Source: DATEMK01 sp035275625
Lineage (GTDB): Bacteria; Bacteroidota; Bacteroidia; AKYH767-A; OLB10
Assembly (NCBI GenBank): GCA_035275625.1
Contig: DATEMK010000046.1
Location: forward strand, 1 to 5,711
Length of the DNA: 5,711 nt
Reading direction: 5' to 3'
Shown here piece by piece: positions 1 to 5,711 of the stretch (position 1 is the stretch's first letter; the number at the start of each line of letters is the position of its first letter). Under the pieces are notes generated by a model. It searched no databases, was not told where the DNA came from, and saw only the letters and a list, made by a program, of their open reading frames with translations. Both the position numbers and the translations under genes were made by a program.

Positions 1-328
1 ACACCACATTTGCATAAATTGACATGGGTAAAGGAGTAGGCCGCTGGTTCAGCAAACCCATTTTTTTTCGAATAGCTGTTACGTCAGCATCCGGGGCATA
101 AATATCCCTTCCGTCAACCAGCACATTGCCTTCAATTCTTGTATTGTTGGTATTCTCAAGGAGCCTGTTAAATGTCTTAAACAAAGTGGTTTTTCCGCAG
201 CCGGACGGACCGATTATGCACGTGATTTTTTTATCCGGAATTTCTACATTGATATTTTTAAGAATATGTTTATTGCCGATATGAACATTTAGATTCTTAA
301 CGCTGATATGTGAATGATTTTCTCCCAC
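1..328 (-). CDS. pstB: Phosphate ABC transporter ATP-binding protein PstB (N-terminal part, cut by window edge)
   Basis: This is the ATPase subunit of the PstSCAB importer, which hydrolyses ATP on the cytoplasmic face of the PstC-PstA channel. Only the first 109 codons are present; the reading frame stays open to the left edge. The Walker A motif GPSGCGKTT is at residues 40-48. The PstB-typical stretch DGRDIYAPDADV follows at about 72-83, then the Q-loop region NQRPTPLPMSIYANV at 94-108, where PMSIY is a strong PstB hallmark. The signature motif, Walker B and H-loop lie outside the window. The start must be the GTG at 328-326: the pstA stop codon TAG (337-335) is in the same frame only two codons upstream, and the first in-frame ATG is residue 90, after Walker A. 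The gap to pstA is 6 bp, so translation is probably coupled. The Q-loop region reads RPTPLP where many PstB proteins have KPNPFP, a mild divergence. Confidence 0.93.
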   Translation of the reverse strand, partial: MGENHSHISVKNLNVHIGNKHILKNINVEIPDKKITCIIGPSGCGKTTLFKTFNRLLENTNNTRIEGNVLVDGRDIYAPDADVTAIRKKMGLLNQRPTPLPMSIYANVV

Positions 329-334
329 GCTGGT

Positions 335-1177
335 CTATTGAATTTTATGCTTTGACAATTTCACGTTAATGATTCTTGACAATATGCTGATTAATAAAAT
401 AATTAAGGTAAGGACTAACGTTGCTGCATACGCCCGTTCCTGTACTTCCATGATCGGGCTGCTGAGCTGGAAAAAAATTGCAAGCGGCAGGGTTGCTGCC
501 GGATCCGACAATGAAGTTGGGATGCTGTCAGTATATCCTGCAGTAAACAATACACTCGCTGCATCGCCCATCCCTCTTCCGAACGATAGTAAAATAGCAG
601 TTAAAATGCCCGGAGCGACTTGTCTTAAAATTACTTTGGAGGTTTCCCACCGTGTTGCACCAAGGGAATAAACTGCATCATTCAACTCGCGCGGAACTAA
701 TCGTGTGATTTCATCCATAGTTCTTACCATAATAGGAAGCACCAGCAACGTTACCGTTATTATTCCGGCAAGCAAAGAAGTTTTCAAGCCTAAAAAAACC
801 ATAATGGTAAACCCGAACGCTCCATAAACAATTGAGGGAACTCCAAAAAGAATATCAAAAGAAGTGCGGGCAAATCCAGCAAGTCTTGAATCTTTCGGTA
901 AATAAGTATTAATGTAAAGCACAATAGGAATACTTATCAGTAAGGCAAGCAGTGTTGCTCCTCCTGCAATATACATCGAGCCAATAATTGCATTGAGAAT
1001 ACCGCCTTCTTTACCTATATAAAATCCGCCTTCAGGCACACGGCTTACCATATCCCATGTTAACGAACCGAGCCCGCGGTAAAGAATCGTAAATAAAATG
1101 GAAAATAAGCTTCCCACTATGATTAACGAGGAGAGAACCATGAGCACCCTGAAAAAATATTCTTCTGCTTTTCTCAT
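335..1177 (-). CDS. pstA: Phosphate ABC transporter permease PstA
   Basis: This is one of the two inner-membrane permease subunits that form the translocation path with PstC. The 280-residue protein has about six hydrophobic segments, near residues 10-33, 60-90, 108-128, 134-150, 188-212 and 250-272. The cytoplasmic EAA-type coupling loop, which contacts PstB, is at about 164-192 and contains LNDAVYSLGATRWETSK. The following helix carries GRGMGDAASVLFTAG (200-214). Here R201 is the conserved arginine, but D205 sits where canonical PstA and PstC usually have Glu (R-x-x-G-E). The ATG at 1177-1175 overlaps the pstC TGA in an ATGA arrangement, so translation is coupled to pstC. Length is normal for the family. 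The family assignment is secure; strict phosphate specificity is inferred from the family and not shown by the sequence. Confidence 0.94.
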   Translation of the reverse strand: MRKAEEYFFRVLMVLSSLIIVGSLFSILFTILYRGLGSLTWDMVSRVPEGGFYIGKEGGILNAIIGSMYIAGGATLLALLISIPIVLYINTYLPKDSRLAGFARTSFDILFGVPSIVYGAFGFTIMVFLGLKTSLLAGIITVTLLVLPIMVRTMDEITRLVPRELNDAVYSLGATRWETSKVILRQVAPGILTAILLSFGRGMGDAASVLFTAGYTDSIPTSLSDPAATLPLAIFFQLSSPIMEVQERAYAATLVLTLIILLISILSRIINVKLSKHKIQ

Positions 1178-2070
1178 AGTTTAAAATATTTTTCTAATTG
1201 GGTTGATACAAAGCGTGAGAATACATTAAAAATAACAATTATGAGAAACAATATAAATGCCGCAAGCATCAGCGCTGCATCATACATAGGTATGGAAAGC
1301 ATTTCACCATAGTTGTTTGCAATCAATGCAGGCAGCGGGTATCCTGAATCGAAAATTGAATGCGGAATTACCGCAATGTTTCCGCATACCATCAGGACAG
1401 CAATAGTTTCGCCCAGGGCACGTGAAATTGCAAGAATCAATGCAGCCATAATTCCCGGAAGCGCTTTGCGCATTAAAACCAGCTTTGTTGTCTGCCATTT
1501 TGTTGCGCCTACTGATAAGGAGGCGTCACGCAATTCAGTGCTGATAGAGGCGAACACTTCACCAAGCAAACTCATTACTAAGGGGAAAATCATCACGGAC
1601 AAAACAACTCCTCCTGCAAGCACACTGTACCCGCTGGAATACTCCACAAAATGAGGTGCAAGATGCTCAGAAATGAAAGGAACAACAATCAACACTCCCC
1701 AAACTCCATAGACTACCGGAGGAATTCCCGCCAAAAGATCAATAAGCGGAAGGATTAACTGCTTTAATTTTTGCGGTGCATATTCAAAGAAATAAATGCT
1801 GGAGAGCACGCAAAGCGGGAAAGAAATTGCAATGGCAATTGCGGTTACCCATAATGTTCCCATAATATAGGGGAGAAAACCAAATTCACCTTTGAATGGG
1901 CGCCAGATTTCAGAAGAAAGCATTTCAAAAACGGAATGCGTTTTTAAAATCGGTAGTGCTTTTAAAAATAAACCAAGCCCGATCAGGAACATCAGCAGCA
2001 CGGAAAGAAAAGTAAAACTGCGCATCATGCGCGCAGTTATCCTGTCAACAATTATCCTTGCCTGTGCCAT
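1174..2070 (-). CDS. pstC: Phosphate ABC transporter permease PstC
   Basis: This is the second inner-membrane permease subunit of the Pst importer, pairing with PstA. The 298-residue protein has a hydrophobic N-terminal helix at about 19-40, further segments near 68-96, 106-131, 147-172 and 204-230, and a last one near 263-285. The GTLWVTAIAIAISFPLCVLS segment (71-90) and AGIPPVVYGVWG (114-125) are typical of PstC. The EAA loop LRDASLSVGATKWQTTKLV is at 180-198. The transport-helix motif SRALGET at 216-222 keeps the conserved Arg and Glu that PstA here partly lacks. The ATG at 2070-2068 has a weak purine-rich GGAAAG about 9 nt upstream. The gene follows the terminator-like hairpin after pstS, so its transcription needs read-through or its own promoter. 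It overlaps pstA by 4 bp. Confidence 0.95.
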   Translation of the reverse strand: MAQARIIVDRITARMMRSFTFLSVLLMFLIGLGLFLKALPILKTHSVFEMLSSEIWRPFKGEFGFLPYIMGTLWVTAIAIAISFPLCVLSSIYFFEYAPQKLKQLILPLIDLLAGIPPVVYGVWGVLIVVPFISEHLAPHFVEYSSGYSVLAGGVVLSVMIFPLVMSLLGEVFASISTELRDASLSVGATKWQTTKLVLMRKALPGIMAALILAISRALGETIAVLMVCGNIAVIPHSIFDSGYPLPALIANNYGEMLSIPMYDAALMLAAFILFLIIVIFNVFSRFVSTQLEKYFKL

Positions 2071-2104
2071 TTGTTTTAACTTTCCAAAAATATTGATTAA
2101 TTAT

Positions 2105-2132
2105 TAAAAAAGTCCGCCCGAAGGCAGACTTC
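2105..2132 (-). terminator. Intrinsic terminator/attenuator between pstS and pstC
   Basis: Read on the minus strand, an 8-bp stem AGTCTGCC / GGCGGACT (one G-U pair, extendable by an A-U pair) closes on a TTCG loop. C(UUCG)G is an exceptionally stable tetraloop. A run of six T follows at once, giving a textbook Rho-independent terminator about 23 nt after the pstS stop. On the plus strand the stem contains a C-A mismatch and has no downstream T run, so the signal is directional. As it lies inside the pst operon, it probably works as a partial terminator that keeps porin and pstS transcripts in excess over pstCAB. Full termination with a separate pstC promoter is the alternative. Confidence 0.85.
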
Positions 2133-2154
2133 AACCTAAATATGAGAACACGTA

Positions 2155-3114
2155 CTATTTTAATTTACTTAATTCAGACTGCAGTTTTTCGCTTGACAAA
2201 TTAATATAACCTGATTCATGAACAAATTTTTGTCCTTCCGTGATAGCATATTTAATAAATTCAATTAATGCAGGATTTGATGGTTTTCCTTTTGTTACAA
2301 AATAAAGATCGCGCGCAGGAGGAGAGGGATATTTTCCCTTTGAAATAGCATCAATCACCTGGTCTACGTTATCATAAAAATTTTCATCTGTATCAATCAT
2401 GCCATTATTATTAATGTCAATCGGAATTACTTTTACCCCGTTTGTAGATTGTTTGGTTTTTGAATCATACACATAAGCAATATTGTTGTAGCCGATCCCA
2501 ACCGGATCTTTTTTAACCGCTGTGGCTAAACCCGGATCTCCAAATACACCGACTCCCAATAAGTCCTCCTGCTTTTTCCCGAGATATTTTGCCCATGTCT
2601 CGCTGGCTCCTGCTGCATCGCTTCGTGTATACACATGTATCGGTGCATTTGATTTTATTCCTGCAGCCTGTCCCCAGGTTTTTGATTTTCCTGTCACCCA
2701 TAAATCAATGAATCCCTGCCGTTTCATTCCCTTTTTCAAAAGTTCATTCAAATTTGGATTGGCGCTGCTGATAGTTGGAAGGACTGCATCTTTTGTCACA
2801 GCAATCGGGTAAGCGCCTTTTTTAGTTTCTTCAGCATTTATATCTCTTGATACCATCCCGATATCAGCCGTCCCGGATAATACATCCGTAATTCCTTTAC
2901 CCGCACCGCCAGCAGAAATATCAATCTTTACTCCCGGGTTTAGTTTTTTAAACTCTTCAGCCCACCTGACCGCCATCGGGTATAAAGCAAATGCCCCGGA
3001 AATAGTAATGGTCCCCGTAAGAGATGGAACCTCAGGCTCACTTATCTTTTTCCCTGCGAATGTGACAATGAATAAAGACGAAAGAATGATTAACGAAATG
3101 ATTTTATTTTTCAT
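2155..3114 (-). CDS. pstS: Periplasmic phosphate-binding protein PstS
   Basis: This is the periplasmic substrate-binding component that delivers the anion to PstC-PstA. It has 319 residues, with a short basic N-terminus and hydrophobic core (1-20). Cleavage is likely around FAG-KK, and there is no lipobox cysteine, so a soluble periplasmic protein is expected. Binding-site regions typical of the PstS family are visible: ISGAFALYP (38-46), SAGGAGKGITDVLSGTADIG (67-86) followed by SRD (89-91), and TRSDAAGASETW (163-174), the counterpart of the R-S-D-G-S-G-T loop. Residues 233-244 (DINNNGMIDTDE) match an EF-hand loop at every calcium-ligand position (D, N, N, D and E at 1, 3, 5, 9 and 12), which is unusual relative to E. 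coli PstS. No Shine-Dalgarno sequence precedes the ATG. The gene is 22 bp after the porin with no hairpin between, so the two are very likely co-transcribed. Confidence 0.92.
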   Translation of the reverse strand: MKNKIISLIILSSLFIVTFAGKKISEPEVPSLTGTITISGAFALYPMAVRWAEEFKKLNPGVKIDISAGGAGKGITDVLSGTADIGMVSRDINAEETKKGAYPIAVTKDAVLPTISSANPNLNELLKKGMKRQGFIDLWVTGKSKTWGQAAGIKSNAPIHVYTRSDAAGASETWAKYLGKKQEDLLGVGVFGDPGLATAVKKDPVGIGYNNIAYVYDSKTKQSTNGVKVIPIDINNNGMIDTDENFYDNVDQVIDAISKGKYPSPPARDLYFVTKGKPSNPALIEFIKYAITEGQKFVHESGYINLSSEKLQSELSKLK

Positions 3115-3136
3115 GAGGATAATTTTTTTAATTTTT

Positions 3137-4273
3137 TTAAAAACTGATTTGTGCCTGGGCTGAAATGAGATCGTTATTAATTTTTGTTCCTTTCTCCGAT
3201 TTATACGTATAATTCACTGCAAGTTTCGCCCATTCATTAAAAAAATAAGTGAGCCCGCCTATATACCAGTTTGATATCTGGTTTGATATTTTATCCTCTT
3301 TGTCTTTATCAGGATCAAAAGCATCATATTTTGCTAATATCTGGAATTTTTTCGGAAAAATAAAGTAAGATACCTGTGCATAATAACCGAATTTCTTTAC
3401 TGAAGCATCCTGACCTTCTATATATTCTCCTTTTACATTGAGATTCTTCCAGGTATAGGCAAGTTCACCGCCAAACCTGTTTCGTACCTGGTCTTTCGCT
3501 GTGGGTGTTCCAATCTTATCAAATCCAATATAGGTTGAACCTCCGATATCCAACCCGGTAATGGGGTGCAGCACTATCCTACCTGCAAAATCTTTGGACT
3601 CATTTATATCCGTGGTGTTAATCCCCTGACCGTTGAAACCGGCAACAAAATAATCGAGAATAAATTTTTCTTTGAGCTTAAACGCACTTCCAAACACCTG
3701 TAGCCCTATATCCCGGCCATTGTGGTTACCAATTACATCTTTACCTCTTGCCACCAATGCTTCCACTACCTGTGAACGGTCAATTGATTCCATATTGTTT
3801 GACTGTGCCAGGTTTTCCATCGAAAACGGAACTTTGAATTGACCTGCCTGTACCTTTAAATAATCATAAGGCTTAAAGGTTATGGTAGCATCAAGTATTT
3901 TAGGAGCCGTTGCAAATTCCAACTGCAACCTGTAGTCCCATGTGGGTGTAATAGCTCCCCTGAAATCAAGACGAGCCCTGCGGATGTCTAATGCATCCGG
4001 TTTTCCGGCCTCCTGGAAACTCTGGAATCGAACCTGTGTGTATCCGCTTATTTGAATCGCCTTTTTGCCGGTAATGTTGAATGATTTCTGTTTCTCTTTA
4101 GCATCCTGCTGCTTAATTGCAAATTCAGCACGGATGGAATCAGCATCCGCCTGTTGGATAAGATTTTTATTGATGAGCAGGTTCAAAACGTCATCAGTTG
4201 TTTGTGCTTTTGTTTCCCGGTTTGCAAGCAGCAGCATTGATAAACCCAGGATAAGTGAATATTTTTTTTTCAT
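3137..4273 (-). CDS. Outer-membrane porin, phosphate-selective porin O/P (OprO/OprP) family
   Basis: This is a trimeric-type outer-membrane beta-barrel expected to admit phosphate or related anions into the periplasm for PstS. The 378-residue protein has a signal peptide (1-23) with cleavage after the TKA at 21-23. A polar helical or coiled-coil-prone segment follows at about 26-63, then a barrel rich in alternating aromatic and polar strands from about 70 to the end. The chain ends in Phe (AQISF), the usual signal for barrel assembly. The arginine-rich strand DIRRARLDFRG (96-106) and the following WDYRLQLEF are family hallmarks, as are YLKVQAGQFKVPFSMENL (138-155) and an acidic turn DPDKDKED (320-327). 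Length is shorter than Pseudomonas OprP but normal for Bacteroidota relatives. Family membership does not prove phosphate selectivity. Adjacency to pstS supports an anion-uptake role. Codons 2-4 form an A9 run. Confidence 0.88.
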   Translation of the reverse strand: MKKKYSLILGLSMLLLANRETKAQTTDDVLNLLINKNLIQQADADSIRAEFAIKQQDAKEKQKSFNITGKKAIQISGYTQVRFQSFQEAGKPDALDIRRARLDFRGAITPTWDYRLQLEFATAPKILDATITFKPYDYLKVQAGQFKVPFSMENLAQSNNMESIDRSQVVEALVARGKDVIGNHNGRDIGLQVFGSAFKLKEKFILDYFVAGFNGQGINTTDINESKDFAGRIVLHPITGLDIGGSTYIGFDKIGTPTAKDQVRNRFGGELAYTWKNLNVKGEYIEGQDASVKKFGYYAQVSYFIFPKKFQILAKYDAFDPDKDKEDKISNQISNWYIGGLTYFFNEWAKLAVNYTYKSEKGTKINNDLISAQAQISF

Positions 4274-4321
4274 TCCCTGTTTGATTAGTGTGTTATTTTT
4301 AAATAATCCATTAAATCAATT

Positions 4322-4344
4322 TAGTCTATGTATTTAATAGACTA
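4322..4344. promoter_or_regulatory. Perfect 8-7-8 inverted repeat, candidate operator of the porin-pst operon
   Basis: TAGTCTAT (4322-4329) and ATAGACTA (4337-4344) are exact inverted copies separated by 7 bp, 23 bp in all. The site begins 5 bp downstream of the predicted -7 element, so it would cover the transcription start, where a repressor would block initiation. Neither strand shows a T run after it, which argues against a terminator for the preceding regulator gene. A total length of 23 bp is in the range of known Rrf2-family operators such as that of NsrR. Binding by the neighbouring Rrf2 protein is inference. A 5'-UTR hairpin is the alternative. Confidence 0.6.
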
Positions 4345-4349
4345 TTCGG

Positions 4350-4380
4350 CAAATATAAAACAATTATTCAATATTCCAAA
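4350..4380 (-). promoter_or_regulatory. Bacteroidota-type promoter for the porin-pst operon
   Basis: On the minus strand TTTG (4380-4377) is followed after exactly 19 bp by TATATTTG (4357-4350). This matches the -33 TTTG / -7 TAnnTTTG consensus of the Bacteroidota housekeeping sigma factor at every fixed position and with normal spacing. Transcription would start around 4342-4346 and give a 5' untranslated leader of about 70 nt before the porin ATG. The -33 box lies just 1 bp beyond the stop codon of the Rrf2 gene. I see no PhoB-box-like direct repeat nearby. Confidence 0.75.
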
Positions 4381-4381
4381 T

Positions 4382-4825
4382 TTATTTTTTACGGGATTTT
4401 TTAAGTTCCTTTTCTTTACGGACTATTTCCGCAAGGCTGAAGCGGTCTAAAATTTTACTGGTAGCTTCCCTGAGCTGCTGCATGGCATAACGAAGGCCGC
4501 AGGTAGCTTCATTCTCACATTCGCTGCAGGGGTGATAAAATTTATAAGAAACACAGGGAACAAGCGCAATAGGACCATCAATCAGCCGTATGATATGGCC
4601 TATGTTAATATCTTTTGGTTTTTTATGCAGCAAATAACCACCGTTTTTTCCTTTGCGGCTTTGAAGAATACCGTCTTTTTTCAACTCTAATAAAATAGTT
4701 TCTAAAAATTTTTTGGGAATATTTTGCTGTTCCGAAATTTCCGAGATAAGGATAGGCGCATCATCATTGTGCTTTGCAATGTATTCAAGCGCTTTGAGCG
4801 CGTATTTAGCTTTTTTGGATAACAT
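4382..4825 (-). CDS. Rrf2-family transcriptional regulator with four clustered cysteines
   Basis: This is a DNA-binding regulator of the Rrf2 superfamily (relatives: IscR, NsrR, CymR, RirA). At 147 residues it has the usual length. The N-terminus MLSKKAKYALKALEYIA is the classic Rrf2 first helix. A winged helix-turn-helix follows, with recognition helix around 33-48 (QQNIPKKFLETILLEL) and a wing at 52-65 containing RKGKNGGY. The effector region has Cys at 91, 100, 103 and 109 (C-x8-C-x2-C-x5-C). This resembles but does not equal the three-cysteine pattern of Fe-S members such as IscR and NsrR, so a metal or Fe-S ligand role is plausible but unproven. The tail is lysine-rich. The ATG at 4825-4823 is the natural family start and lacks a Shine-Dalgarno sequence. 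It lies upstream of and in line with the porin-pst operon (108 bp gap holding a promoter and palindrome), so local control of that operon is the simplest inference. Confidence 0.9.
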   Translation of the reverse strand: MLSKKAKYALKALEYIAKHNDDAPILISEISEQQNIPKKFLETILLELKKDGILQSRKGKNGGYLLHKKPKDINIGHIIRLIDGPIALVPCVSYKFYHPCSECENEATCGLRYAMQQLREATSKILDRFSLAEIVRKEKELKKSRKK

Positions 4826-4924
4826 GATAAATAAATGCTATGGCAAATTTGATGAAAATTAATTTGTCACTATAATACGGCATCCTCATAAAAACGTTTT
4901 ACTTTTACTCAAAATCAAACAAAT
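4826..4924. other. Divergent intergenic spacer between the Rrf2 gene and the SPFH gene
   Basis: These 99 bp must hold the start signals for both divergent genes. I could not find a clean TTTG / TAnnTTTG pair in either direction. On the minus strand the 8-mer CAAATTTG (4851-4844) is a one-mismatch -7 element, but no -33 box lies at the right distance. On the plus strand TATAAT occurs at 4871-4876, and TACTTTTA (4900-4907) is a one-mismatch -7 element without a matching -33. Arms CAAATT (4844-4849) and AATTTG (4861-4866) form a weak inverted repeat. The TAGTCTAT palindrome found before the porin is not repeated here. Confidence 0.5.
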
Positions 4925-5711
4925 ATGTTTATAGCATTTATTGGCATCCTGCTTATCGTTTTGTCTTACGTACTAAAAAATGATTACAGGCTTTCCCGTT
5001 TTTTACCGGTTGCCAAAATGATAGGTATATTAATTATTCTTGCCGGGATTGGATCTGCCTGCATAAAGCAAATCGGAGCCGGTCAGATCGGGGTCCAGTC
5101 TTTGTTTGGCAAAGTGAATAACCGTACGCTTGAAAGTGGTTTGAATGTAGTTAACCCGCTTGTAGAAGTAACCTTGTTCAATATTAAAACTCAAAACTAC
5201 ACCATGTCAGGCGTGCAGGATGAAGGAGACCAGGAAAATGACGATGCCATCCGGGCTCTTTCTGCTGACGGATTGGAAGTGATTTTTGATGTTACAGTTC
5301 TTTACAGTGTTATACCCAGTGCCGCTCCGACCATTTTAAAAGAGATTGGAGCAGATTATAAAAATATTATCGTCCGGCCTATTGTGAGAACAAAAATTCG
5401 CGACAACACGGTGTATTACCAGGCAGTTGATTTGTATTCGGCAAAACGTGATGAATTTCAACAGCGTATTTTTAAAAGTGTAGAATCGGACTTTAAAAGG
5501 CGTGGACTGTCATTGGAACAATTACTTGTTCGTAATATTACCCTGCCGGCATCTGTAAGAACAACCATCGAATCAAAAATAAATGCAGAGCAGGACGCAC
5601 AGAAAATGCAATTCGTTTTGCTAAAAGAAAAACAGGAGGCGGAGCGTAAAAGAGTGGAAGCACAGGGAATAGCAGATTATCAGAAAATTATCAATACAGG
5701 ATTAACTCCCA
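4925..5711 (+). CDS. SPFH/Band 7 prohibitin-like membrane protein (N-terminal part, cut by window edge)
   Basis: This is a prohibitin-type scaffold protein of the inner membrane. Family members assemble into large ring or microdomain complexes and often modulate membrane proteases such as FtsH. The visible 262 codons show two hydrophobic segments (about 2-17 and 31-47), an SPFH domain from about 50 (GAGQIGVQSLFGKV, then ESGLNVVNPL at 70-79) to about 215, and the start of a charged coiled coil (about 219-250). Close prohibitin hallmarks are PIVRTKIRD (152-160), LLVRNITLPASV (200-211), AEQDAQKMQFVLLKEKQEAE (221-240) and EAQGIADYQKII (245-256). The ATG at 4925 gives a full family N-terminus. No Shine-Dalgarno is present. 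The frame is open to the right edge, so the C-terminus is missing. It diverges from the regulator and has no evident functional link to phosphate uptake. Confidence 0.9.
   Translation, partial: MFIAFIGILLIVLSYVLKNDYRLSRFLPVAKMIGILIILAGIGSACIKQIGAGQIGVQSLFGKVNNRTLESGLNVVNPLVEVTLFNIKTQNYTMSGVQDEGDQENDDAIRALSADGLEVIFDVTVLYSVIPSAAPTILKEIGADYKNIIVRPIVRTKIRDNTVYYQAVDLYSAKRDEFQQRIFKSVESDFKRRGLSLEQLLVRNITLPASVRTTIESKINAEQDAQKMQFVLLKEKQEAERKRVEAQGIADYQKIINTGLTP

Noticed and set aside
369..671. Plus-strand open frame of about 100 codons inside pstA
   Set aside because: It is antisense to a clear PstA coding region, has no recognisable domain and no start signals; it is a shadow frame.
1313..1654. Plus-strand open frame of 113 codons inside pstC
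   Set aside because: It is a shadow of pstC with a composition explained by the opposite strand and no family features.
2522..2812. Plus-strand open frame of 96 codons inside pstS
   Set aside because: It is antisense to conserved PstS motifs and lacks any domain or promoter; it is a shadow frame.
4262..4270. A9 run in codons 2-4 of the porin as a phase-variation tract
   Set aside because: Lysine codons AAA after the start are usual for signal peptides in AT-rich genomes. Nine bases is short and nothing else points to switching.
4322..4344. Palindrome as the terminator of the Rrf2 gene
   Set aside because: The stem is AT-rich, has a 7-base loop and no T run follows on either strand. It also lies downstream of a consensus promoter.
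4274..4381. PhoB box upstream of the porin
   Set aside because: I looked for spaced direct repeats of the CTGTCAT or TTAACA type and found none; only the inverted repeat stands out.
4844..4866. Inverted repeat CAAATT-11 bp-AATTTG upstream of the Rrf2 gene as a second operator for autoregulation
   Set aside because: The arms are only 6 bp, AT-rich and unlike the TAGTCTAT arms before the porin. CAAATTTG is self-complementary on its own, so chance is a good explanation.

Overview
The window looks like a chromosomal segment of a member of the Bacteroidota. The evidence is a low-to-medium GC content, start codons mostly without a Shine-Dalgarno sequence, a near-perfect Bacteroidota-type promoter (TTTG, 19 bp, TAnnTTTG), and proteins of Bacteroidota flavour (Rrf2 regulator, phosphate-selective-porin-family beta-barrel, prohibitin-like SPFH protein). 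The genus cannot be told from what is visible.

Layout. Almost everything is on the minus strand and reads right to left: an Rrf2-family regulator (4825-4382), then a promoter plus a 23-bp palindrome (4380-4322), an outer-membrane porin of the OprO/OprP family (4273-3137), pstS (3114-2155), a strong UUCG-loop terminator or attenuator (about 2131-2105), pstC (2070-1174), pstA (1177-335, overlapping pstC by 4 bp) and the first 109 codons of pstB (from a GTG at 328, running off the left edge). On the plus strand, diverging from the regulator across a 99-bp spacer, is the first 262 codons of an SPFH/prohibitin-like membrane protein (from 4925, running off the right edge).

How the genes work together. 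The porin would pass an oxyanion across the outer membrane, PstS would capture it in the periplasm, PstC and PstA would form the inner-membrane channel, and PstB would power it. The family assignment is high-affinity phosphate uptake. The terminator between pstS and pstC would make the porin and binding protein more abundant than the membrane channel.

The least ordinary aspect is regulation. The operon has no obvious PhoB box. Instead a perfect 8-7-8 inverted repeat lies just downstream of the -7 element, and an Rrf2 regulator with four cysteines is encoded immediately upstream. Together with small departures from canonical Pst proteins (Asp for Glu in PstA, a canonical EF-hand-like loop in PstS, a variant Q-loop region in PstB), this raises the possibility that the system responds to a sulfur, redox or Fe-S signal, or carries an anion other than phosphate. 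That is a hypothesis only. I see no mobile elements, CRISPR arrays, tRNA or rRNA genes.
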